64,000 bases of DNA from Luteococcus sp048595755 (GCF_048595755.1 NZ_CP184360.1:310001-374000), one strand, 5' to 3'; shown: positions 32,854 through 42,074, numbered from the stretch's first letter. Notes: generated from the letters alone by a model not told the origin. Program-made: numbers and translations.

Positions 32854-33944
32854 GGCTGCTCCTGGTCCTTGGCGGGGCCCGAGGTCTCGTCCGGGCCGTC
32901 CTGCTGTGGCTGCTGCTGTTGTTGGGCATCCTGCGGGGGCTCCTCGACGCCCTCGTGACGCACCGTCGCCCCGCCCATCACCACCGTCACGTCCAACCGT
33001 CCGCTGCCCTGCCCCGCCTGGTACTCGTGCAAGGCGGCGGCTCCACCCGGCCAGGCGATGCGCCCCACCTGCGCCTCGGCGCGGACCGTCACGTCGGCCT
33101 CACGGGGCAGCTCGACGACGAGGTTCCCCGACTCGACGCGCACCCGGGAGCGCCCGCCTGCCAGCACACCCGCCACCGTGGCGCCGCCGGCCTGCACCAG
33201 CGCGTCGGCCACCTGGTGGACGCCGCGCAGCGTGGCACCACCGGCGGTGACGCGGATCCGCCCCAGCCAGCGCACCTGGTCGGTGGTCAGGCTTCCGGCA
33301 GTCACCTCGGCATCCACCGGGATCGCGGGGTTCACCCGCAGCAGCACCTGCTTGCCCAGTCCGATGGCGCGCAGCTCCTCGAGCCCCAGGTGACGAAGGC
33401 CGCCCAGGCCGTGGGTGAGCAGCGGCCCGCTCAGCACGCTGAAGCCGTCGCGGGAGGCGCCGAGCTCTCCGTCGCAGGTCACCTCCATGGTGCTCCCGCT
33501 GCGACGCAACACGTGGGGGCCGTCCACCGTCACGGTGGCGATCGACGGGTCGCCGATGATGCGCACCCGGCGTCCCGTGGCTCGCAGGCTGACCCGCTCC
33601 ACGCCCTGGTTGCCGGCCGGTTGTTCCGGGGTCACCGCGGCAGCCACCGGGCCACGCGTCCGCTGGGAATCGCCTGCCGATGACGATGCGCTGTCCTGCA
33701 GGCGCTCCCCCACCTGCTGCACGCCCAGCCCCGCGCTGTGGGCCAGCCCACTGGCGGCACCGAGCAGGTCGCGAGCGATGTCACCCCAACTCGGCTCCTC
33801 CGGCTCCGGGGCCGACGACGGGGGCGCCTCAGCGTCGGGTTCCCCTGCCGGATTGCGGGCATGCTCGATGCGGCGATCGGCCTCTGCCGCGGTGATGCGG
33901 CCTGCCGCCAAGTCTTCCAGGATGGGTGTCAGGTCGGGCTCCAT
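32850..33944 (-). CDS. DUF4097-like beta-helix adhesin-type protein
   Basis: A 364-residue protein. The N-terminus (about 1-30) is a short helical motif (PILEDLAAGRITAAEADRRIEHA) like that found at the start of YvlB proteins. A Pro/Ser/Glu linker reaches about residue 105, and about 115-330 is a DUF4097-type beta-solenoid. The tail is Gln-rich. No signal peptide is seen. Upstream TACATT lies 6 nt before the ATG. It forms an operon with DUF2089 as in Firmicutes yvl-type operons; function unknown. Confidence 0.78.
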   Translation of the reverse strand: MEPDLTPILEDLAAGRITAAEADRRIEHARNPAGEPDAEAPPSSAPEPEEPSWGDIARDLLGAASGLAHSAGLGVQQVGERLQDSASSSAGDSQRTRGPVAAAVTPEQPAGNQGVERVSLRATGRRVRIIGDPSIATVTVDGPHVLRRSGSTMEVTCDGELGASRDGFSVLSGPLLTHGLGGLRHLGLEELRAIGLGKQVLLRVNPAIPVDAEVTAGSLTTDQVRWLGRIRVTAGGATLRGVHQVADALVQAGGATVAGVLAGGRSRVRVESGNLVVELPREADVTVRAEAQVGRIAWPGGAAALHEYQAGQGSGRLDVTVVMGGATVRHEGVEEPPQDAQQQQQPQQDGPDETSGPAKDQEQP

Positions 33945-33950
33945 GCCACG

Positions 33951-33988
33951 AATGTAAAACCGCCCCTTCCATTCCGGAAGGGGCGGTT
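33951..33988 (-). terminator. Terminator fused to the next gene's promoter
   Basis: AACCGCCCCTTCC (33958-33970), a 5-nt loop and its complement (33976-33988) end the AI-2E gene on the minus strand with a TTTT run. That run leads straight into TACATT (complement of 33951-33956), the -10 box 6 nt before the DUF4097-like ATG. Confidence 0.75.
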
Positions 33989-34014
33989 GCACGAATGCGG
34001 GGTAAATCAGGGGC

Positions 34015-35298
34015 TCAGGCGGTCGCGGCCCCGGCAGCCTCCTGCTCGCCGTTCTTGCCATCAGTGACCGGGTCGTCGGCAGGCGGCGCCGGCTCGTCGG
34101 AGTCCTGGTGGTGCGAGACCATCGCGCGGATGAAGGCATTGGCGAAGGCCAGCAGCGGCACCACGAAGAGCACCCCGACGATCCCGCCGAGGACGCCGCC
34201 CACTGCGATGCCGTAGAGCACCATCAGCGGGTGGATGGAGACGGCCTTGCCCAGCAGGAAGGGCTGCAGGACGTGCGCCTCCAGCTGCATCACCAGGACG
34301 AAGACCACGAGCATGATGACGCCCTTCACCCATCCCAGGGTGAGCAGCACCACGCTGGTGGAGACCAGCCCGGCGACGAAGGCGCCCAGCAGGGGGATGA
34401 AGGCGGTGATGAAGGTGAGGGCACCGATCGCCAGGAAGAGGTTGGACCCCACCGCCGCGGCGCCGATGCCGGCCCCCAGGCCGTCGACGAAGGCGACGAT
34501 CACGGCCGCACGCACATAGGCCACCAGGGAAATCCAGCCGCGGTGGGACGCGTCGATGATCCGCGCACGCGCGTCGCGGGGCACCAGCTGGAAGCCGGCC
34601 CGGGCGATGCGATCACCCTCGAAGAGGAAGTAGAACAGCGCGAACAGGGCCAGGGCGATACCGGCGAAGAAGTTGCCCACCGTCGAACCAGCCGCGGTGG
34701 CGAGCCCGGCGGCCGCGGACTGCTGGGTCTTGGCCCACTCGGTCACCTTCTCGGTCCAGGCGTCGATCTGGGGTTGGTGGATGTTGAGCGGGCCGTTGCC
34801 GAGCCAGTTCATGAACTGCTCGTAACTGGCCACCGAGGCGTCGGCTAGCTCGGAGGACTGCGAGGCGATCTGCGTGCCCACCAAGGTGAAGATGCCCACC
34901 ACGAGCAGCACCAGGAGCAGCAGGCTCAGCCCCGCCGCCGCACCGCGCGAGGCTCCCTTGCGGTGCAGGAAGGTGCGCAGCGGCCACAGCGCGGCCGCCA
35001 GCAGCACCGCCACCATCAGCGGGATCATCACCGCCGAGAGCAGCGCCATGACACGCCACAGACCGTAGATGCCGGCCCCGATGACCAGCAGTCGCCAGAA
35101 CCAACCGGCCGCCAGCTTGATGCCGTGCGGCACGCTACCCGGCGTCGCAGCCTGGGCGGCGAGTTCGGCGCGGGAGGGGAGCTGGACTCCCTCCTGCTCC
35201 TCGGCCCGGGCTTCCTTGGCGTTGGCTTCCTGGGTCTGGGTTGCCTGGGCTTGGGCGTCCTGCCCCGTGCGTGGACCCTCGCTTGCACTGTGCGCCAT
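34015..35298 (-). CDS. AI-2E family transporter
   Basis: A 427-residue membrane protein with about eight helices in the AI-2E/PerM pattern (LLVIGAGIYGLWRVMALLSAVMIPLMVAVLLAAALWPL; final block GVLGGIVGVLFVVPLLAFANAFIRAM). The N-terminal 60 residues are Ala/Glu/Gln-rich and cytoplasmic. Family members export autoinducer-2, indole or other small molecules, and some are Na+/H+ antiporters. It diverges from the MFS gene. Confidence 0.88.
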   Translation of the reverse strand: MAHSASEGPRTGQDAQAQATQTQEANAKEARAEEQEGVQLPSRAELAAQAATPGSVPHGIKLAAGWFWRLLVIGAGIYGLWRVMALLSAVMIPLMVAVLLAAALWPLRTFLHRKGASRGAAAGLSLLLLVLLVVGIFTLVGTQIASQSSELADASVASYEQFMNWLGNGPLNIHQPQIDAWTEKVTEWAKTQQSAAAGLATAAGSTVGNFFAGIALALFALFYFLFEGDRIARAGFQLVPRDARARIIDASHRGWISLVAYVRAAVIVAFVDGLGAGIGAAAVGSNLFLAIGALTFITAFIPLLGAFVAGLVSTSVVLLTLGWVKGVIMLVVFVLVMQLEAHVLQPFLLGKAVSIHPLMVLYGIAVGGVLGGIVGVLFVVPLLAFANAFIRAMVSHHQDSDEPAPPADDPVTDGKNGEQEAAGAATA

Positions 35299-35344
35299 TC
35301 GGCAGCCTTTCGAATCGGATGGGCAGAACTGTCGCCTGCAAGGC

Positions 35345-35350
35345 TAACCT
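35345..35350 (+). promoter_or_regulatory. -10 box TAACCT of the MFS-ung operon
   Basis: TAACCT is followed directly by GTGCGC and then GTG at 35357. Taking the second GTG gives the 6-nt spacing found at other starts here. Confidence 0.5.
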
Positions 35351-35356
35351 GTGCGC

Positions 35357-36592
35357 GTGCCCACGCCCGCCCCCACCCGACGCCCCGCCTGGCTGCAGAG
35401 CCGCGAAGGGCTGCCGCGCGACGTGACCGTGCTGTCGGTGATCGCCTTCTGCGTCGCGGTCGGCTTCGGTGTGATGGTGCCCGTGCTGCCGGTCTTCGCC
35501 CGCAGCTTCGAGGTGACCAACCTGATGGTGGGCATGGTGATCAGCTCCTTCGCACTGATGCGCCTGGTCACCAGCCCGGGGGTACCGCCACTGATCGGCC
35601 GTTTCGGGGAACGCACCGTCCTGGGCACCGGGATGTTCATCGTCGCCGCCTCCTCCGCGGCGGCCGGCCTGGCGACCAGTTTCTGGGCCTTGCTGCTGAT
35701 GCGAGGCCTGGGTGGCATCGGTTCGGCCATGTTCACCGTGGCAGCGATGTCCTTGCTGTTGCGCACCGTCGAACCCCATCTGCGCGGCCGGGCCAGCGCC
35801 CTGTATTCGGGAGGCTTCCTGCTGGGCGGTATGGCCGGGCCAGCGGTGGGCGGCGTCTTCGCCGCGATCTCGCTGACGGCGCCCTTCTTCGTCTACGCCG
35901 CCACCCTGCTGGCGGCCGGCATCGTGGCCCTGTCGCTGCTCAGCCGCCCCGAGCGTGAGGCGGAGGTGACGCAGAAGCCACAGATGACGCTGCGCGAGGC
36001 CATCGTCGACGTGCGCTACCGGGCCGCGCTGGTCACCAACTTTGCCCAGGGTTGGCAGTCCTTCGGGGTGCGCAGCTCACTGGTGCCGGTGCTGGTGGTG
36101 GAAGGACTGCACCGCAGCCCGTCGTGGACCGGGATCGCCTTCGCCGTCGCCGCCGTCGCCCAGACCGCCGTGCTCGGCCCGGTGGGGCGTGCCGTCGACA
36201 CCGTCGGACGCCGCCCCATGATGGTGATGGCAGGCGTGTCGACCGGTCTTGCCGCCATCCTGATGCCCTTGTCCGCACGGATCGACCACGCCTGGGCGAT
36301 CTGGGTGCTCACCGGGATCCTGTGCCTCTACGGGCTCGGGTCGGCTGCGCACTCCACCGCCCCCACCGCCGTGGTGGGAGACGTGACCGCCGGCCGTGGC
36401 GGCGCCCCGATCGCCACCTTCTCGATGATGAGCGACCTGGGCGCCATCATCGGCCCGCTGGCCGCCGGCGCGATCGCCGACGCCCTGGGACTGGGGCCGG
36501 CCTTCGCCATCGGTGGTGCACTGCTGTTGTCCGGCGCCGCCTGTTCGCTGCTGATGCCCAAGGACCGACCGACTGCTCCCGAGGAGAAGTGA
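35357..36592 (+). CDS. MFS transporter
   Basis: A 411-residue, 12-helix major facilitator with the loop 2-3 motif GRFGERTVLGTG and the mirrored loop 8-9 GRAVDTVGRRPMMV. Overall it resembles drug exporters such as the YajR/MdtG group. GTG 35357 is picked by its spacing from TAACCT; GTG 35351 is possible. Its TGA shares one base with the ung ATG, so the two are coupled. Confidence 0.88.
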   Translation: MPTPAPTRRPAWLQSREGLPRDVTVLSVIAFCVAVGFGVMVPVLPVFARSFEVTNLMVGMVISSFALMRLVTSPGVPPLIGRFGERTVLGTGMFIVAASSAAAGLATSFWALLLMRGLGGIGSAMFTVAAMSLLLRTVEPHLRGRASALYSGGFLLGGMAGPAVGGVFAAISLTAPFFVYAATLLAAGIVALSLLSRPEREAEVTQKPQMTLREAIVDVRYRAALVTNFAQGWQSFGVRSSLVPVLVVEGLHRSPSWTGIAFAVAAVAQTAVLGPVGRAVDTVGRRPMMVMAGVSTGLAAILMPLSARIDHAWAIWVLTGILCLYGLGSAAHSTAPTAVVGDVTAGRGGAPIATFSMMSDLGAIIGPLAAGAIADALGLGPAFAIGGALLLSGAACSLLMPKDRPTAPEEK

Positions 36593-37284
36593 TGACTGCC
36601 CGTCCACTGCACGAGATCATCGCGCCCGACTGGGCCGAGGCGCTGGCACCCGTCGAGGAGCAGGTGCACCAGATGGGGCAGTTCCTGCGCGCCGAGCTCG
36701 CCGCCGGGCGCAACTACCTGCCTGCCGGCGACAGGGTCCTGCGGGCCTTCACCCGTCCGCTGGCCGACGTGCGAGTGCTGGTGGTGGGCCAGGATCCCTA
36801 CCCCACGCCCGGACACCCCGTGGGCCTGAGCTTCAGCGTCGAGCCGGACGTGCGCCCGGTGCCCCGCAGCCTGCAGAACATCTACGTGGAACTGCGCGAC
36901 GATCTGGGGATCGAACCGGCCGAGCATGGTGACCTCTCGGCCTGGTTCGAACAGGGTGTGCTGCTGTTGAACCGGGTGCTCACCGTGCGCCCGGGGGCCG
37001 CCGGCTCCCACCGGGGCAAGGGCTGGGAGCAGGTCACGCAGTGTGCGATCGAGGCGCTGGTGGCCCGCGGGGGCCCGCTGGTGGCGGTGCTGTGGGGCCG
37101 CGACGCGCAGTCCTTGACCCCCATGCTCGGCCAGGTGCCGGTGATCGCCAGCCCGCACCCGTCCCCGTTGAGCGCACGCTCGGGATTCTTCGGCTCGCGC
37201 CCCTTCAGCCGCGTCAACGCGCTGCTGCAGGAGCAGGGCGCCACTGCGATCGACTGGCGACTGCCGAGCCCCGCGTCGGCCTGA
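36592..37284 (+). CDS. ung: Uracil-DNA glycosylase, family 1
   Basis: A 230-residue repair enzyme that removes uracil from DNA. Motif A GQDPYPTPGH is at about 67-76 with catalytic Asp68, and motif B HPSPLSARSGFFGSRPFSR is at about 186-204. GAGGAGA is upstream of the ATG, which overlaps the MFS stop. Confidence 0.95.
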   Translation: MTARPLHEIIAPDWAEALAPVEEQVHQMGQFLRAELAAGRNYLPAGDRVLRAFTRPLADVRVLVVGQDPYPTPGHPVGLSFSVEPDVRPVPRSLQNIYVELRDDLGIEPAEHGDLSAWFEQGVLLLNRVLTVRPGAAGSHRGKGWEQVTQCAIEALVARGGPLVAVLWGRDAQSLTPMLGQVPVIASPHPSPLSARSGFFGSRPFSRVNALLQEQGATAIDWRLPSPASA

Positions 37285-37316
37285 CCCCTTCGCGTTGATC
37301 TGCTGGGGTGGGTCCG

Positions 37317-37826
37317 TCAGCTGGTCAGGCGGGTGAGCCGGGAGCGCAGATGGTTGTGCAGCGGCTCCCCCACCGCCGCCATGTCGAAGCTGGTCTCCAG
37401 CACGTCGCCCTCCACGCGCAGGGTGCGGCGGCTCGAATCCACCCGCTTGGCGCTGGGCGTGTTGTCCACCCGGCAGTCGAGCTGCAGGTGCAGCGGATCG
37501 GTGGTGAAGGTGCCCGAGCCGTTCTCGGTCTGACCGGTGGGCAGCGCCATGGTCAGTTCCACCACTCCCGCAGCCGGGGCGCGCAGGTAGCCGACCTCGA
37601 CGTGCATCGGCGCTCCGTCCTGCCCCCAGGTGCGCTGGTGGTAGACGAGGAAGGGCTTGCCGACGTCGACGAAGGTGACCTCCTCCACGTAGTCGAAGGC
37701 CTCGATCGTCGGGTAGACGCCGCGCCCCTCCCCTCGCCAGGTGCCCACGAGCGGGGCGAGCTGCGCCAGGGCATGGCTGGCCGACACGGGAGGAACGAGG
37801 GTGCTGGGGCTCGGCTGCTGGTCCAT
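37317..37826 (-). CDS. Nitrobindin-like heme-binding beta-barrel protein
   Basis: A 169-residue protein of the FABP-like/THAP4 family. GTWRGEGRGVYPTI (about 28-41) is the signature of bacterial nitrobindins, and the proximal histidine falls in the C-terminal HNHLRSRL. Members bind heme and oxidise NO to nitrate or isomerise peroxynitrite. That fits an organism respiring nitrate, but no genetic link is seen here. Confidence 0.88.
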   Translation of the reverse strand: MDQQPSPSTLVPPVSASHALAQLAPLVGTWRGEGRGVYPTIEAFDYVEEVTFVDVGKPFLVYHQRTWGQDGAPMHVEVGYLRAPAAGVVELTMALPTGQTENGSGTFTTDPLHLQLDCRVDNTPSAKRVDSSRRTLRVEGDVLETSFDMAAVGEPLHNHLRSRLTRLTS

Positions 37827-37866
37827 GACAGGACTCTATGGCCCCGGGCAGCTTCCTGCAGCGAGC

Positions 37867-37872
37867 TAGCCT
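37867..37872 (+). promoter_or_regulatory. -10 box TAGCCT of msrA
   Basis: TAGCCT ends 7 nt before ATG 37880; no ribosome site fits between. Confidence 0.5.
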
Positions 37873-37879
37873 GTGCGTC

Positions 37880-38491
37880 ATGATCTTCGGGCGAGCACAC
37901 ATCCAGATCGTCGACCACGACCAGCCGCAACTGGCCATGCCCTGCTACCACCGAGTCTTCGGAGACCCGCTGGACCGGGACTTCCCGAACTCCGAGGTGG
38001 CCTACTTCGCGATGGGCTGTTTCTGGGGCGCCGAGAAGCTGTTCTGGGAGACCGACGGAGTGCTGTCCACCGCGGCCGGGTACATGGGTGGCAGCAACAC
38101 CAACCCCACCTACGAGGAGACCTGCACCGGGATGACCGGCCACGCGGAGACGGTACGGGTGGTCTTCGATCCCCGCCGCGTCTCCTACCGAGACCTGCTG
38201 GCGGTCTTCCTGGAGAACCACGACCCGACCCAGGGCGACCGGCAGGGCAATGACATCGGCAGCCAGTACCGCTCGGCGATCTTCACCACCAGCCCCGAAC
38301 AGGAGACGGCCGCACGCGAGGCACTGGCGGACTTCGGGCCGAAGCTGGCCGCCGCCGGCTTCGGGCCGATCACCACGACGGTGCAGCCCGCGCCGCAGTG
38401 GCACTGGGCCGAGGACTACCACCAGCAGTACCTCGACCGGGTCCCGAATGGCTACTGCCCCGTCCACGCCACCGGCGTCACCTGCGGCTGA
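37880..38491 (+). CDS. msrA: Peptide methionine-(S)-S-oxide reductase MsrA
   Basis: A 203-residue enzyme that repairs methionine S-sulfoxide. The catalytic GCFWGAEK places Cys47, and the C-terminal CPVHATGVTCG supplies the resolving cysteines. An N-terminal extension of about 40 residues precedes the core, as in other actinobacterial MsrA. ATG 37880 lies 7 nt after TAGCCT. Confidence 0.95.
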   Translation: MIFGRAHIQIVDHDQPQLAMPCYHRVFGDPLDRDFPNSEVAYFAMGCFWGAEKLFWETDGVLSTAAGYMGGSNTNPTYEETCTGMTGHAETVRVVFDPRRVSYRDLLAVFLENHDPTQGDRQGNDIGSQYRSAIFTTSPEQETAAREALADFGPKLAAAGFGPITTTVQPAPQWHWAEDYHQQYLDRVPNGYCPVHATGVTCG

Positions 38492-38504
38492 CAACCCCCG
38501 ACGT

Positions 38505-38539
38505 CGCTGGTGGGCCGGGCGGGCAGCCCGTCACCAGCG
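38505..38539. terminator. Hairpin spanning the acyltransferase stop codon
   Basis: CGCTGGTG (38505-38512) pairs with CACCAGCG (38532-38539), and inside CGGGC pairs with GCCCG. It separates converging msrA and the acyltransferase gene and includes the latter's stop codon at 38531-38533. Confidence 0.65.
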
Positions 38540-40573
38540 CCAGCCGGCATCCTTCAGCTGCTGGTCGACGAAGGGCTCCATGGTGCCCGCGTAGAGCCTG
38601 GTGACGTGCGTGTAGTCCATGAAGACCCGCACATTGCCGACGATCGGGCGACAGACCCCCTCCGGGCACATCTGCTGGCTCAGGTCCAGCCCGTAGACGT
38701 CCTTGGCCCCCGCTCCACGCAGCAGCTCCTGGTCGGGGCGCTTGGACGGCATGTTGTCGGCGAGCCGGTAGGTGCAGTCCTGCTCCGTCTTGCTCGGGTC
38801 TGCCTCGCACTCATTGGGGTTGCCGGGCAGGCGAGGATGGGCGCGCACCGCGATGAAACGTCCACCACGGGCGCGCTGACGGGCGATGTTCTCCTCGGTG
38901 CCCGGCTGCAGCACCTCCATCTGGCCGTGGGGCACCAAGGTGGTCAGGGTGAACAGGGCATCGGGCTTGACCTCGTCCAGCCACGCGTCGAGCCGGTCAT
39001 TGTGCTCCGCGCAGTCCTTGGCGGTGGGCTGCCCCGGCGCGAAGTAGCAGCTGCGCCGGGTCACCGAGACCATGCGCCAGTTGTGACGTTCGGCCAGGGG
39101 TTGGATGGCGCCGGCCAGCTGGGTGGCATGCGAGCTGCCCACCACCACCAGCAAGGGCCGGTCCTGCTGGTCCTGGTTGGGCGTCATGTGACAGTTCTGC
39201 AGGCCTTCGGGATCCTCCGGGACCATGCCCTTGGGGCACTCTTCGGGCAGCATGTGCCAGTTCTGGGCCAGGTTCTCCGGCAGGGGCAGCACGGGAGCCG
39301 AGTCGTCCGGAGCCACCTCCTGGTGGCCGGGCAGCAGGACCCGCGCCCCCGGATTCTTCTGGGCCGCCGCCTGCTCCAGTCGCGCGGCGTGCTCCTCCAG
39401 CCGGTTCTTGGCCCACAGCGTCGGGCCGGCGGCAAGCGCCAGCGCCAGGACGGCCACGGTGGCACTGGCCCAGGTCCGCTGCCGCAACCAGGCAGAGCGT
39501 CGCACCGGCTGGTCCACCAGACGGGTGAGCACCCAGGCCAGCACCAGGCTCGTCACCACCAGCGCCAGACCATCCCAGGTACCGGCCGCCGAGTGCTCCT
39601 GGGTGCCCAGCCAGATCACCAACAGGGGCCAGTGCACCAGGTACAGGGCGTAGCTGATGTCACCCAGGAAGCTGAAGGGTCGGCTCGACAACAATCGGTC
39701 GGCGCCCCAGCGGTGCCGGGTGTCGGCGGCCACGATCACCAACGACGCGGCGGTCAGGGGCAGGATGGCCACCCAGCCGGGGAAGGCGCCACGGACGTCC
39801 ACCAGGGCGCCCACCGAGAGCAGCCCCAGCAGCCCCACCCACCCGAGCACGACGCGCAGCCCCACATGGCGTCGCCGGCCGGGGCCCCACAGGCTCTCCA
39901 GGCGCGCGATGCCCAGGGCCAGCATGGATCCGGCGGCGAACTCCCACAACCGGGTGAAGGTGCTGAAGTAGGCGCTCTGCTGGTTGGTGGCCGTCTGGTG
40001 GATCGACCAGCCCAGTGATGTGCACAGCACCAGACCGAAGATCACTGCCTGCACGGGCTTGTGCGGCACCTTCAAGCGCCGCGACAGCAGGCCGGCCAGT
40101 GCGTGGAGCAGGGGCCACAGCAGGAAGATCTGCCCCTGGATCGACAGGGACCAGAAGTGCTGGAAGGGCGAGGCCAGCACGTTGATGGCGTAGTAGTCGG
40201 TGGCCTCGTGCTCCAGCACCCAGTTCTGCACCTGGAAGAGTGAACCCAGGGCGTGTCGGGTGGCCTCCAGCCACTGCAGGCGGGGTAGGAACTGCCAGAC
40301 CCCCACCAGGGTCAACAGGACCACGACGGCGGCCGGTGGCAGCAGGCGCTTGAAGGTACGGGCCCAGTAGTCGAAGGGGCGGATGGGCTCGCCGCGGTCG
40401 AGTCGTCGGATGAAGGTGCCGGTGAGCAGGAAGGCCGAGATGAACAGGAAGACGTCCACGCCGCCCGAGACGCGGTGCACCCAGACGTGGTAGACCACCA
40501 CCAACAGAATCGCCAGTCCACGAAGGCCGTGGATCTCGGGCCGATGCCTGTGGTGTTCCCCGTGTGCCTGCAC
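38531..40573 (-). CDS. Acyltransferase 3 with SGNH domain (OafA-like)
   Basis: A 680-residue protein. Residues about 10-360 are the ten-helix acyltransferase-3 domain starting EIHGLRGLAILLVVVYHVW. A helix at about 400-420 links to a periplasmic SGNH domain with VVVGSSHATQL (Ser nucleophile) and DYTHVTRLY (Asp-His) near the end. Such enzymes O-acetylate surface polysaccharides, peptidoglycan or lipids. GTG 40573 is favoured: TACAGT (complement of 40581-40586) is 7 nt upstream, and the preceding 41 in-frame codons look non-coding. Confidence 0.88.
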   Translation of the reverse strand: MQAHGEHHRHRPEIHGLRGLAILLVVVYHVWVHRVSGGVDVFLFISAFLLTGTFIRRLDRGEPIRPFDYWARTFKRLLPPAAVVVLLTLVGVWQFLPRLQWLEATRHALGSLFQVQNWVLEHEATDYYAINVLASPFQHFWSLSIQGQIFLLWPLLHALAGLLSRRLKVPHKPVQAVIFGLVLCTSLGWSIHQTATNQQSAYFSTFTRLWEFAAGSMLALGIARLESLWGPGRRRHVGLRVVLGWVGLLGLLSVGALVDVRGAFPGWVAILPLTAASLVIVAADTRHRWGADRLLSSRPFSFLGDISYALYLVHWPLLVIWLGTQEHSAAGTWDGLALVVTSLVLAWVLTRLVDQPVRRSAWLRQRTWASATVAVLALALAAGPTLWAKNRLEEHAARLEQAAAQKNPGARVLLPGHQEVAPDDSAPVLPLPENLAQNWHMLPEECPKGMVPEDPEGLQNCHMTPNQDQQDRPLLVVVGSSHATQLAGAIQPLAERHNWRMVSVTRRSCYFAPGQPTAKDCAEHNDRLDAWLDEVKPDALFTLTTLVPHGQMEVLQPGTEENIARQRARGGRFIAVRAHPRLPGNPNECEADPSKTEQDCTYRLADNMPSKRPDQELLRGAGAKDVYGLDLSQQMCPEGVCRPIVGNVRVFMDYTHVTRLYAGTMEPFVDQQLKDAGWRW

Positions 40574-40667
40574 CCGGCCGACTGTAGGTGATGTGTCACC
40601 ACGGGTGCCACAACCCCCAGCAAGGCCGGCAAGGTGTGTCGGCCGGCCGCCCCCGCGAGGAGGCGAA

Positions 40668-42023
40668 TCAGGCTGGCACCGATGCCTCGTTGTCACGGGT
40701 GATCAGCAGGCGTCGATGGGCACGCCAGGCCAGCAGCAGGGGCACCAGCGCCAGGATCCAGGCGGCAGGTGCGGCCAGCACCACACCGAGGAAGCCGATG
40801 TGCTGCACCAGCACCAGGCCCACGACTCCGCGGGCCACCAGTTCGAGGACTCCCGCCATGGTGGGCGCGAGGGTGGAGCCCAGGCCCTGGATGCTGTGAC
40901 GGGTCACGAACAGCACCGAGAGCACGGCGTAGAGCGCCGAGTTCACCACCAGGTACTGGTGCGCCATCTGCACCACCTGGGGCTGCCCGGGCCCGACGAA
41001 GACCTCCACCAGCTGGGTTCCGAACAGGAAGATCAGGCCACCCAGCAGCAATGACAAGGCCGCCGACAGCATGAGGGTCTGCCGCACGCCGTCGAGGATG
41101 CGCCGCCACTGCATGGCGCCGGCATTCTGCGCCACGAAGGTGGCCATGGCCACACCGATGCTGGCCAGCGGGATCACCGCCATCTGGTCGACGCGCATGG
41201 CGGTGGTGAAGGCGGCCACGGCGGTGGATCCCAGTCCATTGATGCCGAACTGCAGCATCGCGGCGCCCAGCGCGATGATCGACATCTGGAAGCCGAGCGT
41301 GAAGCCCTGCCGGGCCGACTCCCGCAGCTGGGCGGGGTCGACCACGAAGTCGGCGCGTCCCAGGTGCAGCTCGGGCATCCGGCGCCACACCAGGGTCAGG
41401 CACAGCAGCGCCGAGACCAGCTGGGCCAGCACCGTCGCCAGTGCCGCTCCCCCGACGCCCATGCCGAGCCCACCGATGAAGGCCAGCACCAGCGCCACGT
41501 TCAGCACGCTGGCGATCATCAGGAAGATCAGCGGGGTCGTGCTGTCGCCCAGTGCTCGAATCACCGAGGAGAGGTAGTTGAAGGCGACGGTGGCGACCGC
41601 ACCCCCGAAGAAGACCCGCAGGAAGACGGTTGCCTGGGGCACGAGCTCGTCAGGGGTGCCGAGCAAGCGCAGCATCAGCGGCGCGCCGAAGGTTCCCAAC
41701 AAGGTGATGGTGATGGCCACGCAACCACTGATCATCGCGCCGGTGGCGACGGCCCGTCGCATCCGGTCGAGCTGGCCTGCGCCGTAGAAGCGCGAGACGG
41801 GAATGGCCAGACCGGCCGAACATCCCATGGCGAAGCCGATCAGCAGGAACTGCAGACTGCCCGAGGCGCCCACCGCGGCCAGGGCCTGCACCCCGATCAG
41901 CCGCCCCACGACGATGGTGTCGGCCACCGCATAGGCCTGCTGGAAGACATTGCCCAGCAGCAGGGGCAGGGTGAACAGGATGATCAGCTTGATCGGCGAG
42001 CCGGTGGTGAGGTTCTTGGCCAT
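40668..42023 (-). CDS. MATE family efflux transporter
   Basis: A 451-residue, 12-helix exporter of the DinF/NorM superfamily. It starts LTTGSPIKLIILFTLPLLLGNVFQQAYAVADTIVVGRLIG, and the two six-helix halves repeat this pattern. AGGAGGCGGCC precedes ATG 42023. A CTACCG-AG-CGGTAG site covers its -10 box, so it is probably repressed until drug exposure. No regulator gene is adjacent. Confidence 0.9.
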   Translation of the reverse strand: MAKNLTTGSPIKLIILFTLPLLLGNVFQQAYAVADTIVVGRLIGVQALAAVGASGSLQFLLIGFAMGCSAGLAIPVSRFYGAGQLDRMRRAVATGAMISGCVAITITLLGTFGAPLMLRLLGTPDELVPQATVFLRVFFGGAVATVAFNYLSSVIRALGDSTTPLIFLMIASVLNVALVLAFIGGLGMGVGGAALATVLAQLVSALLCLTLVWRRMPELHLGRADFVVDPAQLRESARQGFTLGFQMSIIALGAAMLQFGINGLGSTAVAAFTTAMRVDQMAVIPLASIGVAMATFVAQNAGAMQWRRILDGVRQTLMLSAALSLLLGGLIFLFGTQLVEVFVGPGQPQVVQMAHQYLVVNSALYAVLSVLFVTRHSIQGLGSTLAPTMAGVLELVARGVVGLVLVQHIGFLGVVLAAPAAWILALVPLLLAWRAHRRLLITRDNEASVPA

Positions 42024-42057
42024 GGCCGCCTCCTGGATGGTCGTTCGGGGTCGAGAA

Positions 42058-42074
42058 ATCCTACCGAGCGGTAG
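42058..42074. promoter_or_regulatory. MATE promoter and CTACCG-AG-CGGTAG operator
   Basis: The minus-strand -10 TAGGAT (complement of 42058-42063) overlaps a palindrome at 42061-42074. A leader of about 30 nt with AGGAGG follows. The spacing CTAC-N6-GTAG is the same as at the trhA palindrome. Confidence 0.6.

Noticed and set aside
40574..40696. A 41-residue extension of the acyltransferase
   Set aside because: The stretch is Gly/Pro/Arg-rich, unlike the family N-terminus, and contains the TACAGT promoter box; GTG 40573 fits family length.
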